Origin: Xiphydria camelus
Lineage: Eukaryota > Arthropoda > Insecta > Hymenoptera > Xiphydriidae
NCBI GenBank assembly: GCA_963678675.1
Contig: OY783194.1
Span: forward strand, 15,194,812 to 15,258,811
Direction: 5' to 3'
DNA length: 64,000 nucleotides
The first letter of the stretch is position 1. Each line of letters opens with the position of its first letter. Below are positions 45,968 through 57,954 of the stretch, one piece after another. The position numbers were made by a program, and so were the translations under genes. Below the pieces are notes generated by a model, which saw nothing but the letters and a program-made list of their open reading frames with translations, did not search any database and had not been told where the DNA came from.

Positions 45968-46039
45968 TTAATTTTAATCTAATACAGGTAACATAATTAT
46001 TACCTTAAGAATAGACCGTTATTGTATATATTGTTTTAC

Positions 46040-46837
46040 ATTTTTCCATTCAAAAATAAAATAAAATTTATGTGAACATTTGTGGCTCGTTTTATTTTAT
46101 ATTGATGCGCTGTGTAGCATAATGTGCATATTAATAAATTTATCACTAGTGCGGCGCCGCGGCCGAGACCGCGATTCATGGCCTTATATGTGTCAGTCGG
46201 TAAGAATTATTTCGTCTATTTTTTTGACACCGTTTAAGTAGTCTAATTTAATGTTTTTTTCATTTAGTACGCTCATTTCTCTAAACAATAACATTAGAAG
46301 CCGGATTCTGACATTTAAGTTTAAAATTCCATGCTTTAAATTCTAATTTCACTCGAAACTTTGAACATCAGATTCGAAATCAGCGCCACTGAAAACTGAC
46401 ATGTACACGAAAACCGATCAAAATCCATGTGGATTTTAAACATGTCGTATTCGGGAGTCAGAATATGATTTTCGAAGTCATTTTCAAAAAATTTCAATGT
46501 CAAATTAGTAATCAGCGTCCACTAAATTAAAAATTTCGAAAATTCTGGTCACAGTCTGAAAATTTCGGAAAATCAGAGTTACCACGCTGTAGCCCGTGGT
46601 CGATTTGCTATATTGATTTTGTCAGAATCTCGAAATTCGTGCAAAAAGCGTTATGTACACGGCCTCAAAGATTTCGTTACGTACATACATACATACATAC
46701 ATAGCATCACAGCGCTTTAGTAAATAGAGATTATATAATTAATATATTTAATATGAACACTGATTGATATTTTTGTCATTGAAATACTGCTTAAAAAGTA
46801 AGGTTATAGAATGACCTGTTTATCGTACGAACAAACT
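46040..46837. other. No gene seen; AATAAA and ACAT microsatellite
   Basis: AATAAA signals near 46055 probably serve the transposase. A (acat)n tract lies at about 46682-46702. No ORF of interest. Confidence 0.55.
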
Positions 46838-48055
46838 AAAAATTTTCTAAGTCCACGATTGAGCTGTTTGAAATATTCTAAGTCCACGAGTGTGTCGTTG
46901 GAAAATTTTATGTCTTATTTCGGCTGGAGTGGGGATTCACTACTAGAACGCCTAAATGATTACTCCTTCGATACTAGCATAAGCGGTTCCCGGAATTTCA
47001 ACGATACCCGTTTTGGCTGGAGTGGGGATTCAGTACTAGAACGCCTAAACGATTACCCTTACCATGCGATGGACGTCGGTTTCCTATTGTATTTGGAAAC
47101 ACAATGGAATGACCGGCGCGATCGACGACTCCGATGACCGTTTGAAGACTAAAATTTCGACTCGCGCGCGGGCAGTCATGTGGACGAATTTCCAGATAAC
47201 GTTGGCAATTTCAGTGAAGAACAAGGAGAACGTTTCCACCAAGATTTTAAGGATGTAGAACGAAGATTTCATGGTAGATGGGATGAAAACATGATGGCAG
47301 ATTTCTGTTGGATGTTGCAGAGAGAAAGCGCGGAAAGAGGAAAAAAACGCAAGAGAAATCCCTTGCACAGATCTTTTGAGAATAAACGAGTACGTTATAA
47401 AAGAAGGCGAAACGATGAAGAAGTAGCAGAGTGAAATACAAAATACACGTTCCCCAGCTACTCCAAAAATATAACGGAGTGATGATGCGAAAAGATTTGA
47501 ACATTTTTGCTGGATTTGACCTTGAAATGAACTTGACCCTGACATACTGGTGGCAAGCGAACCTCGGATTCTAACTCAGTGACCTCGAAAACATATTGAC
47601 GTGGTAGTTTATTCTCGTGAAGACACATTTTCTTATTTTTGCAATTGTCATATGAACCTTCCATACAATAATATAAAGTGACCTTGAGATGACCTTAGGG
47701 GTTATGTTATCCAAAAAATTGGATACATATCTAGACGTAAAATTTCCCGTTCTTTCAGAATCTGCAGTAAAAAAATTAATTTTTGGGAGAATAAATACAT
47801 TTGGCCTTGAAATGACCTTGAATTTGACGTTGTCGGATCAAACGGACATCGGATTTGGATTCAGCGACCCTAAAAATATATAGGAATAATAATTTGAATC
47901 GATTTGACTATTTTTCCAGGATCTGACCTTGAAATGACCTTGAACGTGACGTGATGGAGACAAACGGACACCAGATTCGGATTCAGCGACCTCAAAAACA
48001 TAAAGATGTACTGGTCTGGTTCCGGGAATAGAAACTTTTTTTTTGTGTGCCTGTG
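46838..48055. repeat. Right arm of 11.8-kb inverted repeat
   Basis: Inverted partner of 36271-37612. The doubled unit gctggagtggggattca lies at 46924 and 47019. The outer block has three related units with gaccttgaaatgaccttgaa (about 47512, 47806 and 47920). A coding remnant (47166-47434) lies between the blocks and has no partner in the left arm. Confidence 0.7.
47166..47434 (+). pseudogene. C-terminal piece of an uncharacterised transposon-type protein
   Basis: The frame reads HVDEFPDNVGNFSEEQGERF, HQDFKDVERRFHGRWDENMM and ADFCWMLQRESAERGKKRKR, then a basic tail and stop at 47432. The wording G..SEEQGERFHQD......R..G.W...M.AD.CW is the C-terminal end of a repeated arthropod protein that I remember as uncharacterised. 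The start is missing: upstream is repeat sequence. Exact family unknown. Confidence 0.55.
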
Positions 48056-48059
48056 TTAT

Positions 48060-48690
48060 TTAACTATACGGAGCATTTGTCACATTCACCACTATTGAGA
48101 TTCATAACTCCGATTACACTGAATTTTTACATTTTGTTAACAAGCGCGTCCGAGGATCGAAATAAACGCGAGGTTAATCGTTTCGCGAATGGAAATATTT
48201 TATTAACTTTGAAAATACAAAACATTTAAGGAATATATTCTCTCACACACGCTCACATACATTTGATGGCGTATGCGTGTGGCCTCATCTGTGTACACAT
48301 TTCCGATCATGGCCGACTATCCCCGAAGGTAGGCGGAATTTTTGTGAGATTTTGACATATATATATCGCTAGAGAAATCGGATTCTCGACTTTTAGGCGC
48401 AAGGGGCGTGGCTTCGCGTTGCTAAGGAAGAATCTCTGTTAATATGTAACTTATAACGTTTATTCTGGTCTCTATCAATAGAGAATAGTCAATTTATATG
48501 GCGTAACTAAGCATAGTTTTGGTTATAACCGTATATTTATTGAGAACATTCGATGTAAAAATTGAGGGGTGCAGGGGGCAGACGTTTGTGATGTAAAGAG
48601 ACACGGGTGCTCGCGACATCAGCGCTGTCGTGTCTGAGCGCGAAACTCTTGAACGAACGTGCCGCGAGACACTGCCGTGTCTCTTGATAT
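48060..48690 (+). repeat. Family A partial copy
   Basis: Same orientation as 1720-2335. It runs from cacattcaccactattgaga to gacactgccgtgtctcttga and appears to have inserted into the coding block that follows on the minus strand. Confidence 0.8.
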
Positions 48691-49169
48691 CTGTAGTTAG
48701 AGGATTTGTTGCAGATGATGGATTTAAAACACATATATTGTTAATTTCTTCTAAATTCTCTAATTTATCTACATCTATTATTTTCCTGTTCAGAATGTTA
48801 TCATCTAAATCAAAACCTAGACTATTCGTTTGAACAGATTTTTCTGTATTCTCCCTCCCAATCGTAGACTGGCGTACTTTCAAATTATCTTCTTCTTTAT
48901 CTCCCTCTGATATTGTACTCTGAAATACTGTTATCAGTTTTCGATTGTTGCGAAGAATCATCAAAATGGATACTATTCTTGCTTTACAATTATATTGTAC
49001 GTAGTTTAAATGTGTATCTACTACAAAGGTATTTTTAACTGTTAAAGAAATTATCCAGTTTGTTTTTACGTAATAATAATAATAAAAGCGGTTAGGACGC
49101 TAATCATCCCTGAACGCCACCGAAAACTTAATAGTTTTATTGTAGCCCCGCTGTGATTAGGGGTGTACC

Positions 49170-52100
49170 TTAGATTTGCATCTTGGCCTTTTTGGCCAGT
49201 CCACATATCCATTCCACCCCTAGCTCTCTAGCCCTTTTCAGGCTAGGAAAAGCCTCGCCTATCAGACGGTGTCTATAAGCCCCTAGTGCTGGACATTCCA
49301 GCAGCAGGTGCTGGGCATCTTCCCTCTCCACTTTGCAGTATCGACATCTATCCGTTTCCGATAGACCTAGTCTCCTGCAGTGTGAGTTGAATTTTCCGTG
49401 ACCAGTTAATAGTCTGATTGTAATGCTCAGGCTTATCCTGTTCATGTTCACTAGTAACCTGGCTCTCTTTTGTGCTAGGCGAGGCATTAGATTCCTCGCC
49501 TGTCTGCCCGTTCCTAGATTAGTCCACCGGTGAAAATGCTCCCTGTGGAATTTCCTCTTAATCTCTAACCTGCCCATGGCAAAGGGGACTCCCACTGGCA
49601 TGAGGTTCTCCTTTCTGGTGCCCTCTTTCGTCAGTACGTCCGCTATCTCGTTACCATGGACTCCTGTGTGTCCGGGGACCCAAGCAAAAGTAATCTTGTT
49701 GGTTTTCCCTAGAATCTCTAGCACTTCCATAGTCTCCCACACAATCTGTGAATTTGTGCTTGTCCTGTGGAGTGCTTTTATAGCAGCTTGACTGTCAGAC
49801 CAAATATAAATATACTTGTTCGCAGTGCGCTGCTCTACAAGTAGTTCCAGGCAGTGTTTTATTGCCAAGACTTCCGCCTGGAACACTGTGGCTTTGTCTC
49901 CCAGGGCGATACTTACCCTGAGGTCTTCTTGAGGTCCAAAGACTCCCGCCCCAAAGCGACCCCCGTACCCCGACCCATCGGTGTACCGGTGCCTGACTGT
50001 GGGACCCGGAGTCCTCTTACTAATTTCCCAGTGATTCCTCTCAGGTAGGTAGACCACAAAGGCCTTCCTGATCTGGTATTTCCTGGCTATCTTATCCTGT
50101 CTCAAGGACATAGATCCTTGATCAAGCACGCCTAGTCTGGTGTGTGCTGTCCTTGCCCTGGTCCACTCCCCAAGGCAGTTCATCCTGTATGCAGAGAGTT
50201 CCGCTCTTTCTCTTATCAAAAGGTCAAGAGGCAGCACATCAAGTGCCACCTCTAGGGCCTCAGTTGGTGTGGATCTCATCGCCCCTGTTGCAGCCCTCAG
50301 GAACACGCCCTGAAGGGCTTTCAACCGGTTTCTTGATTCGATCCTCCCTACTCTTGGCCACCAAATCACTGCTGCATACAGTAATCTTGGCAGTAACACC
50401 ATTTTGTACAGCCACAGGCAGACCCTGGGACTAAAGCCCCAGTTTCTGCCCATTGCTCTTCTGCATGCCCATAGCGAGGCATATACCTTCGCGATCTGGC
50501 ATGTGATATGTTCTTTCCAATGCAACTTGGTGTCTAAGACGACACCCAAGTATTTTTGTGTTCTGACATACTCGATGTTTGTCCCCCTGAACCTTAATGG
50601 TACCGGGTACTCCACCTTGTATTTTCTAGTGAATATCATGGCAGACACTTTCTCCGGGTTCACCGAGATATAGGTCTTTTTACACCATTCATCCACTGTT
50701 CGTACGGCACAGTTCATTCTGTCACTTAGTACACTAAGGAAGTTGTCCCTGACCACAACCGTAGCATCATCTGCATAGCCATGGACCAGGAATCCTTCCC
50801 TCCTCAGTAGTTCTAAGAGTTCGTCCACTACGAGGCACCACAGTAGAGGTGACAAAACCCCTCCCTGCGGACATCCTCCCGATGGTCGCCCCCTTACCTC
50901 TATATCATCTTTCTTGGCGATCACCAATCTGTTCGCCAACATGCTCCGAGTCCAGTCTATTAGTGTTTCTGGTATCCCTCTACTAGACATGGCCTCGGTT
51001 ATTACATTGTATCCGGTGCGATCAAACGCTCCTTCAATGTCTATGAAGAGTGCCATAGCATAGCCCCCTTCCTCTATCTGTTCCCCCACCCTTGCCACAA
51101 GGTGGTGTAGGGTAGTCTCTGTGGATCTGCCCTCCCTATAGGCATATTGTGCAGGGGATAGAGGTCATTCGGCTATGTATGAACTCTTAATGTGTCTATC
51201 CATAAGCCTTTCCAAGGTTTTCAATACAAAGGAAGTTAGGCTTATGGGTCTGAAGTCTCTTGGCTTAATATAGCCATTTTTTCCGGGTTTGGGTATGAAG
51301 GCAATACTTGCCTCTCCCCAGACCCTTGGAACTATACCAAGAGCAACACTAGCTCTAAGCAGTTTAGTTAATAGTCCAATTATGACTTCTAGACCCCTTT
51401 GAAGCATTAGGGGGTAGATGCCATCTGGACCTGGTGACTTCAGTGGTTTGAATGTACTAACAGCCCATTCAACCGCCTGAGGGTATACAATTTTAGCAGC
51501 AAGAGCCCAGTTTGGTGCTTTTTGCCCATACCTGCTCTCTTGCCTCCATTCTCTCGTTCTTTCAAAGCCCGGAAAGTGCTCCTCAAGCAGGAGCTCCAGA
51601 GTTTCCTCCGTGCTCCAAGTATATTGTCCGTCTGGTTTGATTAAACAACCCACATTTGCGTTGTTCTTTCCCCCCAGTACTTTAACTAGTCTGGAGGCCT
51701 CAGCATACTCCTCAATGCTGCTGCTGAATTTCCTCCAGCCTGTTTTCCTAGCATGTGCCAGTTCTTTATTATATTTTCTCTGAAGGGATCTTCTCTCCTC
51801 CAGTGCCTTTTCTTTCTTGGTTAGGTCTTTAGCGTTCTTGACCTTATTCCAAGCTTTCCTTAACAGGCCTCTAGTTGAGGCCAGCTTGTTATTCCACCAG
51901 TTGACCTTTTTGGTTCCCTTGGGGATATTTTCTACACTGCAAGCCTCGTATGACAGTCTCAGCGCCTCTGCGAAACGTCCGGCCGTCACCTCGAGCTGAT
52001 TCTTATTGCAGAACCGGGTATGTACGTCCTGGATCCTCTGTTTTAGTTCCTTCACGTACCTATCCCAGTCTGTCTTTTTAGGGTTCCTTTTAGAGGCCCC

Positions 52101-52805
52101 CTCCCGATGCCCTTTTATCGTAAGGAGCACCTGGCTGTGGTCTGATCCTGAAGGTTCTTTGGAAACCCTCCAGTCCCCCACCCAATCCAGTACTCCCGCA
52201 GAACATAGGGTAATATCCAGCACTTCATGTCTCCTTCGGTCCATGAAGGTAGGTTCATTTCCCCTGTTCAGTATAGACAGATCTGATGCCAGGATGTATT
52301 CGTGAAGGGATTCTCCCCTAGCATTGGTGTTAGTGCTCCCCCATCCTACATGATGGGAGTTCGCGTCGCACCCCACCAGGAGTTCACCCTTCCTTTTCCT
52401 CACCTCTTTTACTAGGTTTTTGAGTTCCCTTGTAGGTGGAGGTTCTGCTGAGTCATAGGGCAAGTACGCTGACCCTATGATAAACTCTAGTTTGCTTCCA
52501 CTCCTGTCTGTCAGGTTTACCCTAGCTAGCGCCAGGTCTCCGCAGCTCAGTTGTGGAATGAAAACCGCGTGCACTCCCTTTACAAGAATGCAGGCTCTAA
52601 TCTTATCCTCAGAGTTCGTGAAGAGTAAGCTCCCGCTTCCTCCAAGTCCTCTTATAGCACCATTTACCACCCACGGTTCTTGTATTAGTGTTATGCCTGT
52701 GTGCATCTTCGCTAGCTCCTTGACCAATATGGCCGAGGCGCTTTTGCTATGATGCAAGTTAATTTGTACAACATTGAGTGTCGAGTGAGCCATATCTGGG
52801 TTCAC
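49170..52805 (-). pseudogene. LINE ORF2: APE endonuclease, reverse transcriptase, RNase H (one in-frame TGA)
   Basis: About 1,211 codons in a single frame, broken only by TGA at 51165-51167 after KSSYIAE. Endonuclease (1 to about 225): VVQINLHHSKSAS, LIQEPWV, GCDANSHHVGWGS, GSDHSQVLL. Reverse transcriptase: KSPGPDGIYPLML (about 455), FIPKPGKNGYIKPRDFRPIS, FIDIEGAFD, GGCPQGGVLSPLLW, HGYADDATVVV (YADD active site) and YLGVVLD. RNase H: RYTDGSGYGG, FQAEVLAI, IWSDSQAAI, WVPGHTGVHGNEIAD, keeping the D-E-D acidic residues. The end carries a Cys/His cluster (CRYCKVEREDAQHLLLEC). The start is MNPDMAHSTLNVVQ; it begins 20 bases after ORF1 ends, so downstream re-initiation is plausible. The stop may be the only lethal lesion. 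Confidence 0.85.
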
Positions 52806-52825
52806 CCGTCTTTTTCAATTTTGTC

Positions 52826-53699
52826 CTAATCCCCACCGCGGTTCTTCTCAAGCAACTTCACAGTTGCTCTCTGAGTCCCGCAGTGAGGTTTGAAGTTACA
52901 GGCTTCTAAGACCCGTAACGCCTTATCATTGACGAGTGCAGCGAAGTGGGCGCTAGTAGCTCCCTTGCTTTCACTGCCCTTGACAATCGTCCAGTCCTCT
53001 TTGACCAGTCCCGTATTCTGTTTTGCCAGAAACTGTACTGCCTCCGAGGCTGTCATTTCCTCATCCTCAACGTGGACCACTACCCTGTGTCGCTTCGGGA
53101 GCTCCTCGGTCGAGACCACGTTGAGGATGAGGTTTCCTATCTTGTTCTCTGGGAATAGCCTTTTCAGCTACATCCCAGTCTCTTCGTCGGTGCACCCTAT
53201 TACGGCCGCACCGTCTCTTTCCCACATCCCCTCGAAGATGGGTATCTTTGTGCCGTCGGGTATTGACAGGATCTGGGCTTTAAGCAGCCTCTTGATCGCT
53301 GTCAGTTCGTCCGTCGTCAGTCGTCTATCAGGGTACCCTTCTGGTACAAAGGCCCACCTGAACATTCTTGTCGCCTTTTGTGCGTATGTCTCAGTCCGAG
53401 TCTTTTTCTCAGTCTGTGTCGTGTTCGGGGTTAAATCTCTTAGTCCCCCTCCCACTTCCGTCTCTAGCCCCATCTGTCGCCGTCCCAGGGGTTGTGCGGA
53501 CTTGTTCAATCCTTACCCCCCCTTGCGTCTGTTTATTCAGTCGTCGCCTCGCCGCTCCACTCAACCTCTGCTTGACGACCCTGTGTCTTCCGTCCATTTC
53601 TCCGTCCCCCATCTGGTTCGTTTCCGCCCCAGATGGTTGTTCCGTAGTTTCGTTTCTTTTTTTATTCAGGTCCATTTTTGTCCCACGAGTGTCAGACAT
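52826..53699 (-). pseudogene. LINE ORF1, gag-like (DUF4780-type)
   Basis: Start MSDTRGTKMDLNKKRNETTE at 53699, a basic, disordered first third; a frameshift between about 53409 and 53500 leads to TRMFRWAFVPEGYPDRRLTT and DELTAIKRLLKAQILSI, PIFEGMWERDGAAVIGC. An in-frame TAG at 53168-53170 is followed by LKRLFPENKIGNLILNVV and LVNDKALRVLEACNFKPH, ending at 52826. The middle resembles the DUF4780 domain found in gag-like insect retroelement proteins. No CCHC zinc knuckles are visible, unlike many LINE ORF1 proteins. Role: RNA binding and packaging. One shift and one stop make this copy inactive. Confidence 0.65.
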
Positions 53700-54200
53700 A
53701 AGCGGTATCACCTGGGGAGAGGTCCGTTCACCCAGGGCTTGGCTATTTACTCCCAGAGGGCGCCCGGTATCTGGGAGGCACCGTTTGGGAACGCATCTTA
53801 CCCCCTGCGCCATACAACATCTCAGCACGGTAGCTCACACCTTATGTTTGGGGGGAGCTTTTGGTCCACGACGAGAGCCTTCACTCTCCCGTTGGTGGGT
53901 TTATGCACCATTGGAAGTGCTTATCTCTCTCGTTAACCGATCCTTTCGCGCCACTGGGGCGTTGATCAGATTGGCCGTTCCCCTTATCCGCCACCTAGGG
54001 ACGCGCCCGGCAGGGGAAGCTCAAACCCCCCTCACACCCGTCAATTGGACTTTGTAAGTGAGGTGCACGGGTTGTTTTTACGTAAATACCTGTTAAAAAT
54101 TCTATTCCTGTTTCTTTATCAAATATTGTCAATTTTTCGTCATCTAAATATATACCTAGGCCTGCTTCAGCAAAGCGTGTTAGGGCCGGTTTTACCAAAG

Positions 54201-54700
54201 CCAAGTTATACCTAGAATAAGTATACCGAGAATAAATGTATACTCTCTTGTTTATACCTGGTATAAAGCGCAGGCGTTTTACCAGCTCCAAGTTTGCCTG
54301 GGATAACTATTCCAGGTATAAGCGTTGACCATCTAAAATTATTTGTAGGTTGGTAGTAAGAAGTACGTATTGCGCGTGACGCTTGGTCGTTTTGACAGCT
54401 GTTCCGGCGCGATAAATGAAATTCGGAATATCGGTTCGCATCGTTTAGTAACGACACGATCATAAATGCCTTGCCAACTCATAGTTAATCTCGCCGTCAG
54501 CGAAGCGGTATATTTTGGCTTCCCTAAATGGAGGGATGTCGAATTCAGTTCATGGCCAGTGGAAAACCAATGCTTAGTTTATCCGGGTACGGTACAATCT
54601 ATTCACTGTTTCGAGGTAGCCCGGCATACCCCCACGGTCGAGAACGAGAAGCCGTCTCTGGGAAAGTCCCGATGTCATCTTCTGTTCCACTGACATTTCT
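54201..54700. other. Unassigned; terminal block related to 63.7 kb
   Basis: Two related phrases, gttttaccaaagccaagtta (54190) and gttttaccagctccaagttt (54275), suggest a decayed small element. The block around ctcgccgtcagcgaagcggta (54487) resembles 63705-63735. No gene. Confidence 0.4.
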
Positions 54701-54710
54701 CCTCTGATCA

Positions 54711-54785
54711 ATGAGGGTGCATAGCGTCTACCCACGCTATCCCCTCCGTCGACCAATGCCGCTACTATATAAGACAAAACCATCC
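54711..54785 (+). promoter_or_regulatory. Promoter-like block of the Myb-like gene
   Basis: Shares about 50 bp with 38045-38096, then a TATA-type box actatataag at about 54766, some 200 bp before the ATG at 54962. The matching location before two different element remnants supports a promoter role. Confidence 0.55.
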
Positions 54786-54961
54786 GCGTCTTCTTCAATT
54801 ATTAACTCATTAACGTGTCGTGCTCCGCATCTTCAACCTCATACGCAGTCGTCAAGGTATCGCCGAGTCAGTTTAAGGTACAATTCCGTGTGTCAGTGTC
54901 AGTGGTCTAGTCGTTTAGTGTCAGTGATTTCGCGGCTTTTTGTGGATTTTATTTATGCGAA

Positions 54962-56814
54962 ATGGAGAAAACAAAGCGTGCTCGTTCTACTAATTTTACG
55001 GCCAACGAAATGGAGGTACTTTTAACGTTAGTGGAATCCCACAAAGGAATTTTAGGTAGGTAACAATAAACTGTAGTGTAAGTAGATAATATAAATGTAG
55101 TATATGTTAACGGAATTATATATTATTATAGAATGTAAAAAAATGGATACCGTGACAAACGGAGAAAAAGAAAAGGAGTGGGAAAAATTGGCAGCGAAGT
55201 TTAATGCTTCAGTGGGTACAGGACGTACCAGCAAACATCTCCGGAGCAAGTGGGATGCCTGGGAGAAAAGCACGAAGAAAGAATTCAGTGCTCAGAAAAA
55301 TGGTTTATATAAGACTGGTGGTGGCTCATATACCGACATTAAACGTGGGAAATTGGGGAGACAGAGTACTAGGCGTTATAGGACTATTGGCAACAGGAAC
55401 GGAGAATATATTTGATTCGGACAATGTTGGTGGTGGTATGTATAATAGTGGTTTATATGGTTTCTCAGTGTGTAGTTTCCCATCCTTAATGTACAGTGAG
55501 TAGCAGTGTAGGATTTCAGTCGAACAAGCGAATACACCCTGCGACACGGATTTGCATCTCGAGACGAGCATTGACTTGTCCAACGTTTATGTACTTCTCG
55601 ACATAGGAGTTGATGAAATTCCGGAGGTATGTGACAGTTAGATCACTCTTTCGGTATTAATGTCAATTTTGATAAAATGTGGAGTTAGAACATTATTATT
55701 CTGAACAGTCGATATGCAAAAACAGTAACTACTCTGAAATTAATTCCAGGTTCATACTAACAAAGAAAATATAGTTTCCTTAGCTCAGGTGGAGGAAGAA
55801 AAGGCTGAGGAGCCACTCTATAGCACCGGAAATTCAAAAGTAAGTTATAATATGAAAATGTAATAATTTGAGTCTCTAATGTTTGTATTTTACATAGGAG
55901 TCTAACTGGAAACAGTGGAATCCTGCACTATTGCGGAAGAAAGTTCATCCTGCTCTGACAAAAAAACGTGAGTTATTAGTTATGCATACATACTATGAAA
56001 TTTGTAAATAATGTTTAAGTATGTCGCTTTGAAAAAGTGTAAAATTCATGTGATAGGTATGAAATTTGCAGATGCTGACGAAGTGAAGATCGAGATTCAA
56101 TCACCTTCAGCATCACGAGGAACATTTATAGCCACACCTAAATAGCCGCAGCCTCATTCTAGCAAAAGTACATGATTTTTTATTTGAATAGTATTATCGA
56201 ACTTTACTTATATTAGGTTGATGCAAAAATTCGTCCCGTTTTCGGCAGTAAAAGTCCTTGCATCGTAAAACCGAAGTATTATCAACTTGACACGTGTGAA
56301 GTTTATATCCACCTTTTTTTTACGCATGCGAAGCATTCTTGCCCTTTCAGAACCTATAAAGCATGATATGTCGAAAATGCTCCTTATTTTCTGCCACTTT
56401 TAATGCTTAACAAAATTCAAAAAACAACCAAATAAATCAATTTGTCCCCAAATATTCTCTGATATTCCTACTATCAAATAACACCAAAAGTTCACACGTG
56501 CCAAGTAGATAATACTTCGGTTTTGCAATGCAATGCAATGCCTTTTACTGCTAAAAACGGGACAAACGTTTGCATCAACCCAATAGTTTTATTTAATTCA
56601 ATGATATAATATCTAATTTTGAAACATTCCAGAAAGGAAACGGGAGACTGAAACCGCTATAAGACCTGCATTACATGAACTGTTGCTGCAGCGGAAATTG
56701 GAACTCGTGGAGCTGCAAATTGAGCTATTGAAAAGAGAACACGAACAGAGAGAGAGAAGGAGTGAAGAGAAACACGAACTTGAAATGGCGGTTCTTCGGA
56801 AGCAACTGAGATGA
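54962..56814 (+). pseudogene. Myb/SANT-like DNA-binding protein, Harbinger accessory type, multi-exon
   Basis: Exon 1 (54962-55055): MEKTKRARSTNFTANEMEVL, LTLVESHKGIL, then donor gtaggt. Exon 2 (from 55132, after ttatag): ECKKMDTVTNGEKEKEWEKL, AAKFNASVGTGRTSKHLRSK, WDAWEKSTKKEF. W...E..LL.LV...K..IE.KK.D......K...W..+...FN is the Myb/SANT-like domain of the second protein in PIF/Harbinger elements, which binds the ends and brings in the transposase. A shift near 55340 moves to GVIGLLATGTENIFDSDN. Later exon-like pieces: VHTNKENIVSLAQVEEEK (55751-55839), SNWKQWNPALLRKKVHPALT (about 55898-55966), and a last exon (56633-56814) with the coiled coil ALHELLLQRKLELVELQIEL and stop. A piece at 56059-56146 may be an alternative end. 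AATAAA at about 56824. At least one frameshift, so probably inactive; exon limits in the middle are uncertain. Confidence 0.7.
56213..56583. mobile_element. Mariner-type small element in an intron
   Basis: Ends TTRGGTTGATGC, TA on both sides (56211-56212 and 56584-56585), arms about 90 bp with cgtcccgttttcggcagtaa / complement. No ORF. It lies in the last intron of the Myb-like gene. Confidence 0.8.
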
Positions 56815-56829
56815 ACGTGTGAAAATAAA

Positions 56830-57950
56830 AATAAAAATTTACCCAGGTGTTATTTTTATTATAGGTACCCTATATGAGTCGTATATTTGCAAAACTCACT
56901 CTTTGACAAAAATTAAAAAATCGAGATATATACGGCATCTGTCTCAGAAACATATAGGTGATATGAATTGAGTCAATATCCAAGTTGTTACGCTAATTAC
57001 AAGTAGATCCCCGCGCAGCAGATATATCAAATCCTTCTCTTCTCGTTATTGCCGGCTTCTCGTTTCTTCCACTAACGCTGTACACCACTTTGCTTTTTGC
57101 AACAATAACTTTTATTTTCGAGTCGTCGGTAAAAGCATCAAGTACGAAACATGTCTAAACATTCGATATCTCACCAACAAGAACGTATTCAGTCTCACAA
57201 AAAACTATAAGGGTCGTCGATAGTAGTAATTAGTCATTCTAACTTGTAATTGATGTGTGAACATCTGGCAGAACAATGTTGTATGGAAGTGGTGTTCGCC
57301 ATGTACAGTAAGTGAGTCGGAGTAACTCCTCGTAGATCGGCTCTACTCCGAGACTCACTTATTTATTTTAGCTATCATAAGCCGATTGTGACAAGCGAGG
57401 CATTATTAAATGAAAATGAAAATGAAAAATATTTTTATACAGTTATAAGATTTAAAATTGTTTGAAATTACTTCGATTACATATACCAACATTCACAAAT
57501 CCCAATCACATTTCCGTTCCATAGTTACCGCTCACGAGATGTTTACACATCAGTGTCTCGAGTACTAGCAGACTCGTTTTGTTTTTTTTCTCTCGTACCT
57601 GGATAAGCCGGGTACTGCATTAGATGGCTCGCGACGATCCGTCCGATAATTGATTTCCAGGAAAGGTATAAACCGTGGTGTGTTCACAGCTTACATTCCC
57701 GGAATATGCCGTTTCGGAGAACTTAGGATTAGCTAAGAATTGGCGAGGTATTTATGACTTTGATACTATTAAACGGTGCGAACCGTTGTGTCGAATTCCA
57801 TTTATCCGCTCGTTATTTCTCGATAGAATAGCAATCCTAAATTAGTATAGAATATTTGAATTTTACCGCTATAAAATCTAGTAACCCTTGAAGGTTGTAC
57901 GGCCTTAGTATCTAATCTAGTTGCATATGCGACACTGCACAAATTAACAT
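56830..57950. other. No gene seen; one palindrome
   Basis: At 57309-57361 aagtgagtcggagta is mirrored across a loop of about 20 bases. Otherwise no ORF, tandem array or partner was recognised. Confidence 0.5.
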
Positions 57951-57954
57951 GTAC

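Larger units (their letters stand above)
49074..54071 (-). mobile_element. Nearly full-length RNase H-bearing LINE (I/LOA group), 14-bp target duplication
   Basis: The 14-bp duplication TTGTTTTTACGTAA flanks it at 49060-49073 and 54072-54085. On the minus strand the order is GC-rich 5' leader, ORF1, a 20-base gap, ORF2, short 3' untranslated region and a (TTA)n-like tail at 49074-49086. The duplication copies are exact and the ORFs have few lesions, so insertion was recent. It is GC-richer than its surroundings. Confidence 0.85.
48691..54200 (-). pseudogene. Unidentified coding block split by a LINE
   Basis: Upstream part (minus strand, 54086-54200): TRFAEAGLGIYLDDEKLTIF, DKETGIEFLTGIYVKT. 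Downstream part (48691-49073): NWIISLTVKNTFVVDTHLNY, SILMILRNNRKLITVFQSTI, NTEKSVQTNSLGFDLDDNIL and EEINNICVLNPSSATNPLTT. The two parts join in frame when the LINE and one copy of its 14-bp target are removed, which supports a real former exon of at least 160 codons. The 3' side is cut by the family A copy at 48690. I do not recognise the protein; its context suggests another transposon. Confidence 0.5.

Noticed and set aside
52890..53936. A 348-codon open frame on the plus strand
   Set aside because: It is antisense to ORF1 of the LINE. The GC-rich leader and ORF1 keep several frames open; no domain is readable.
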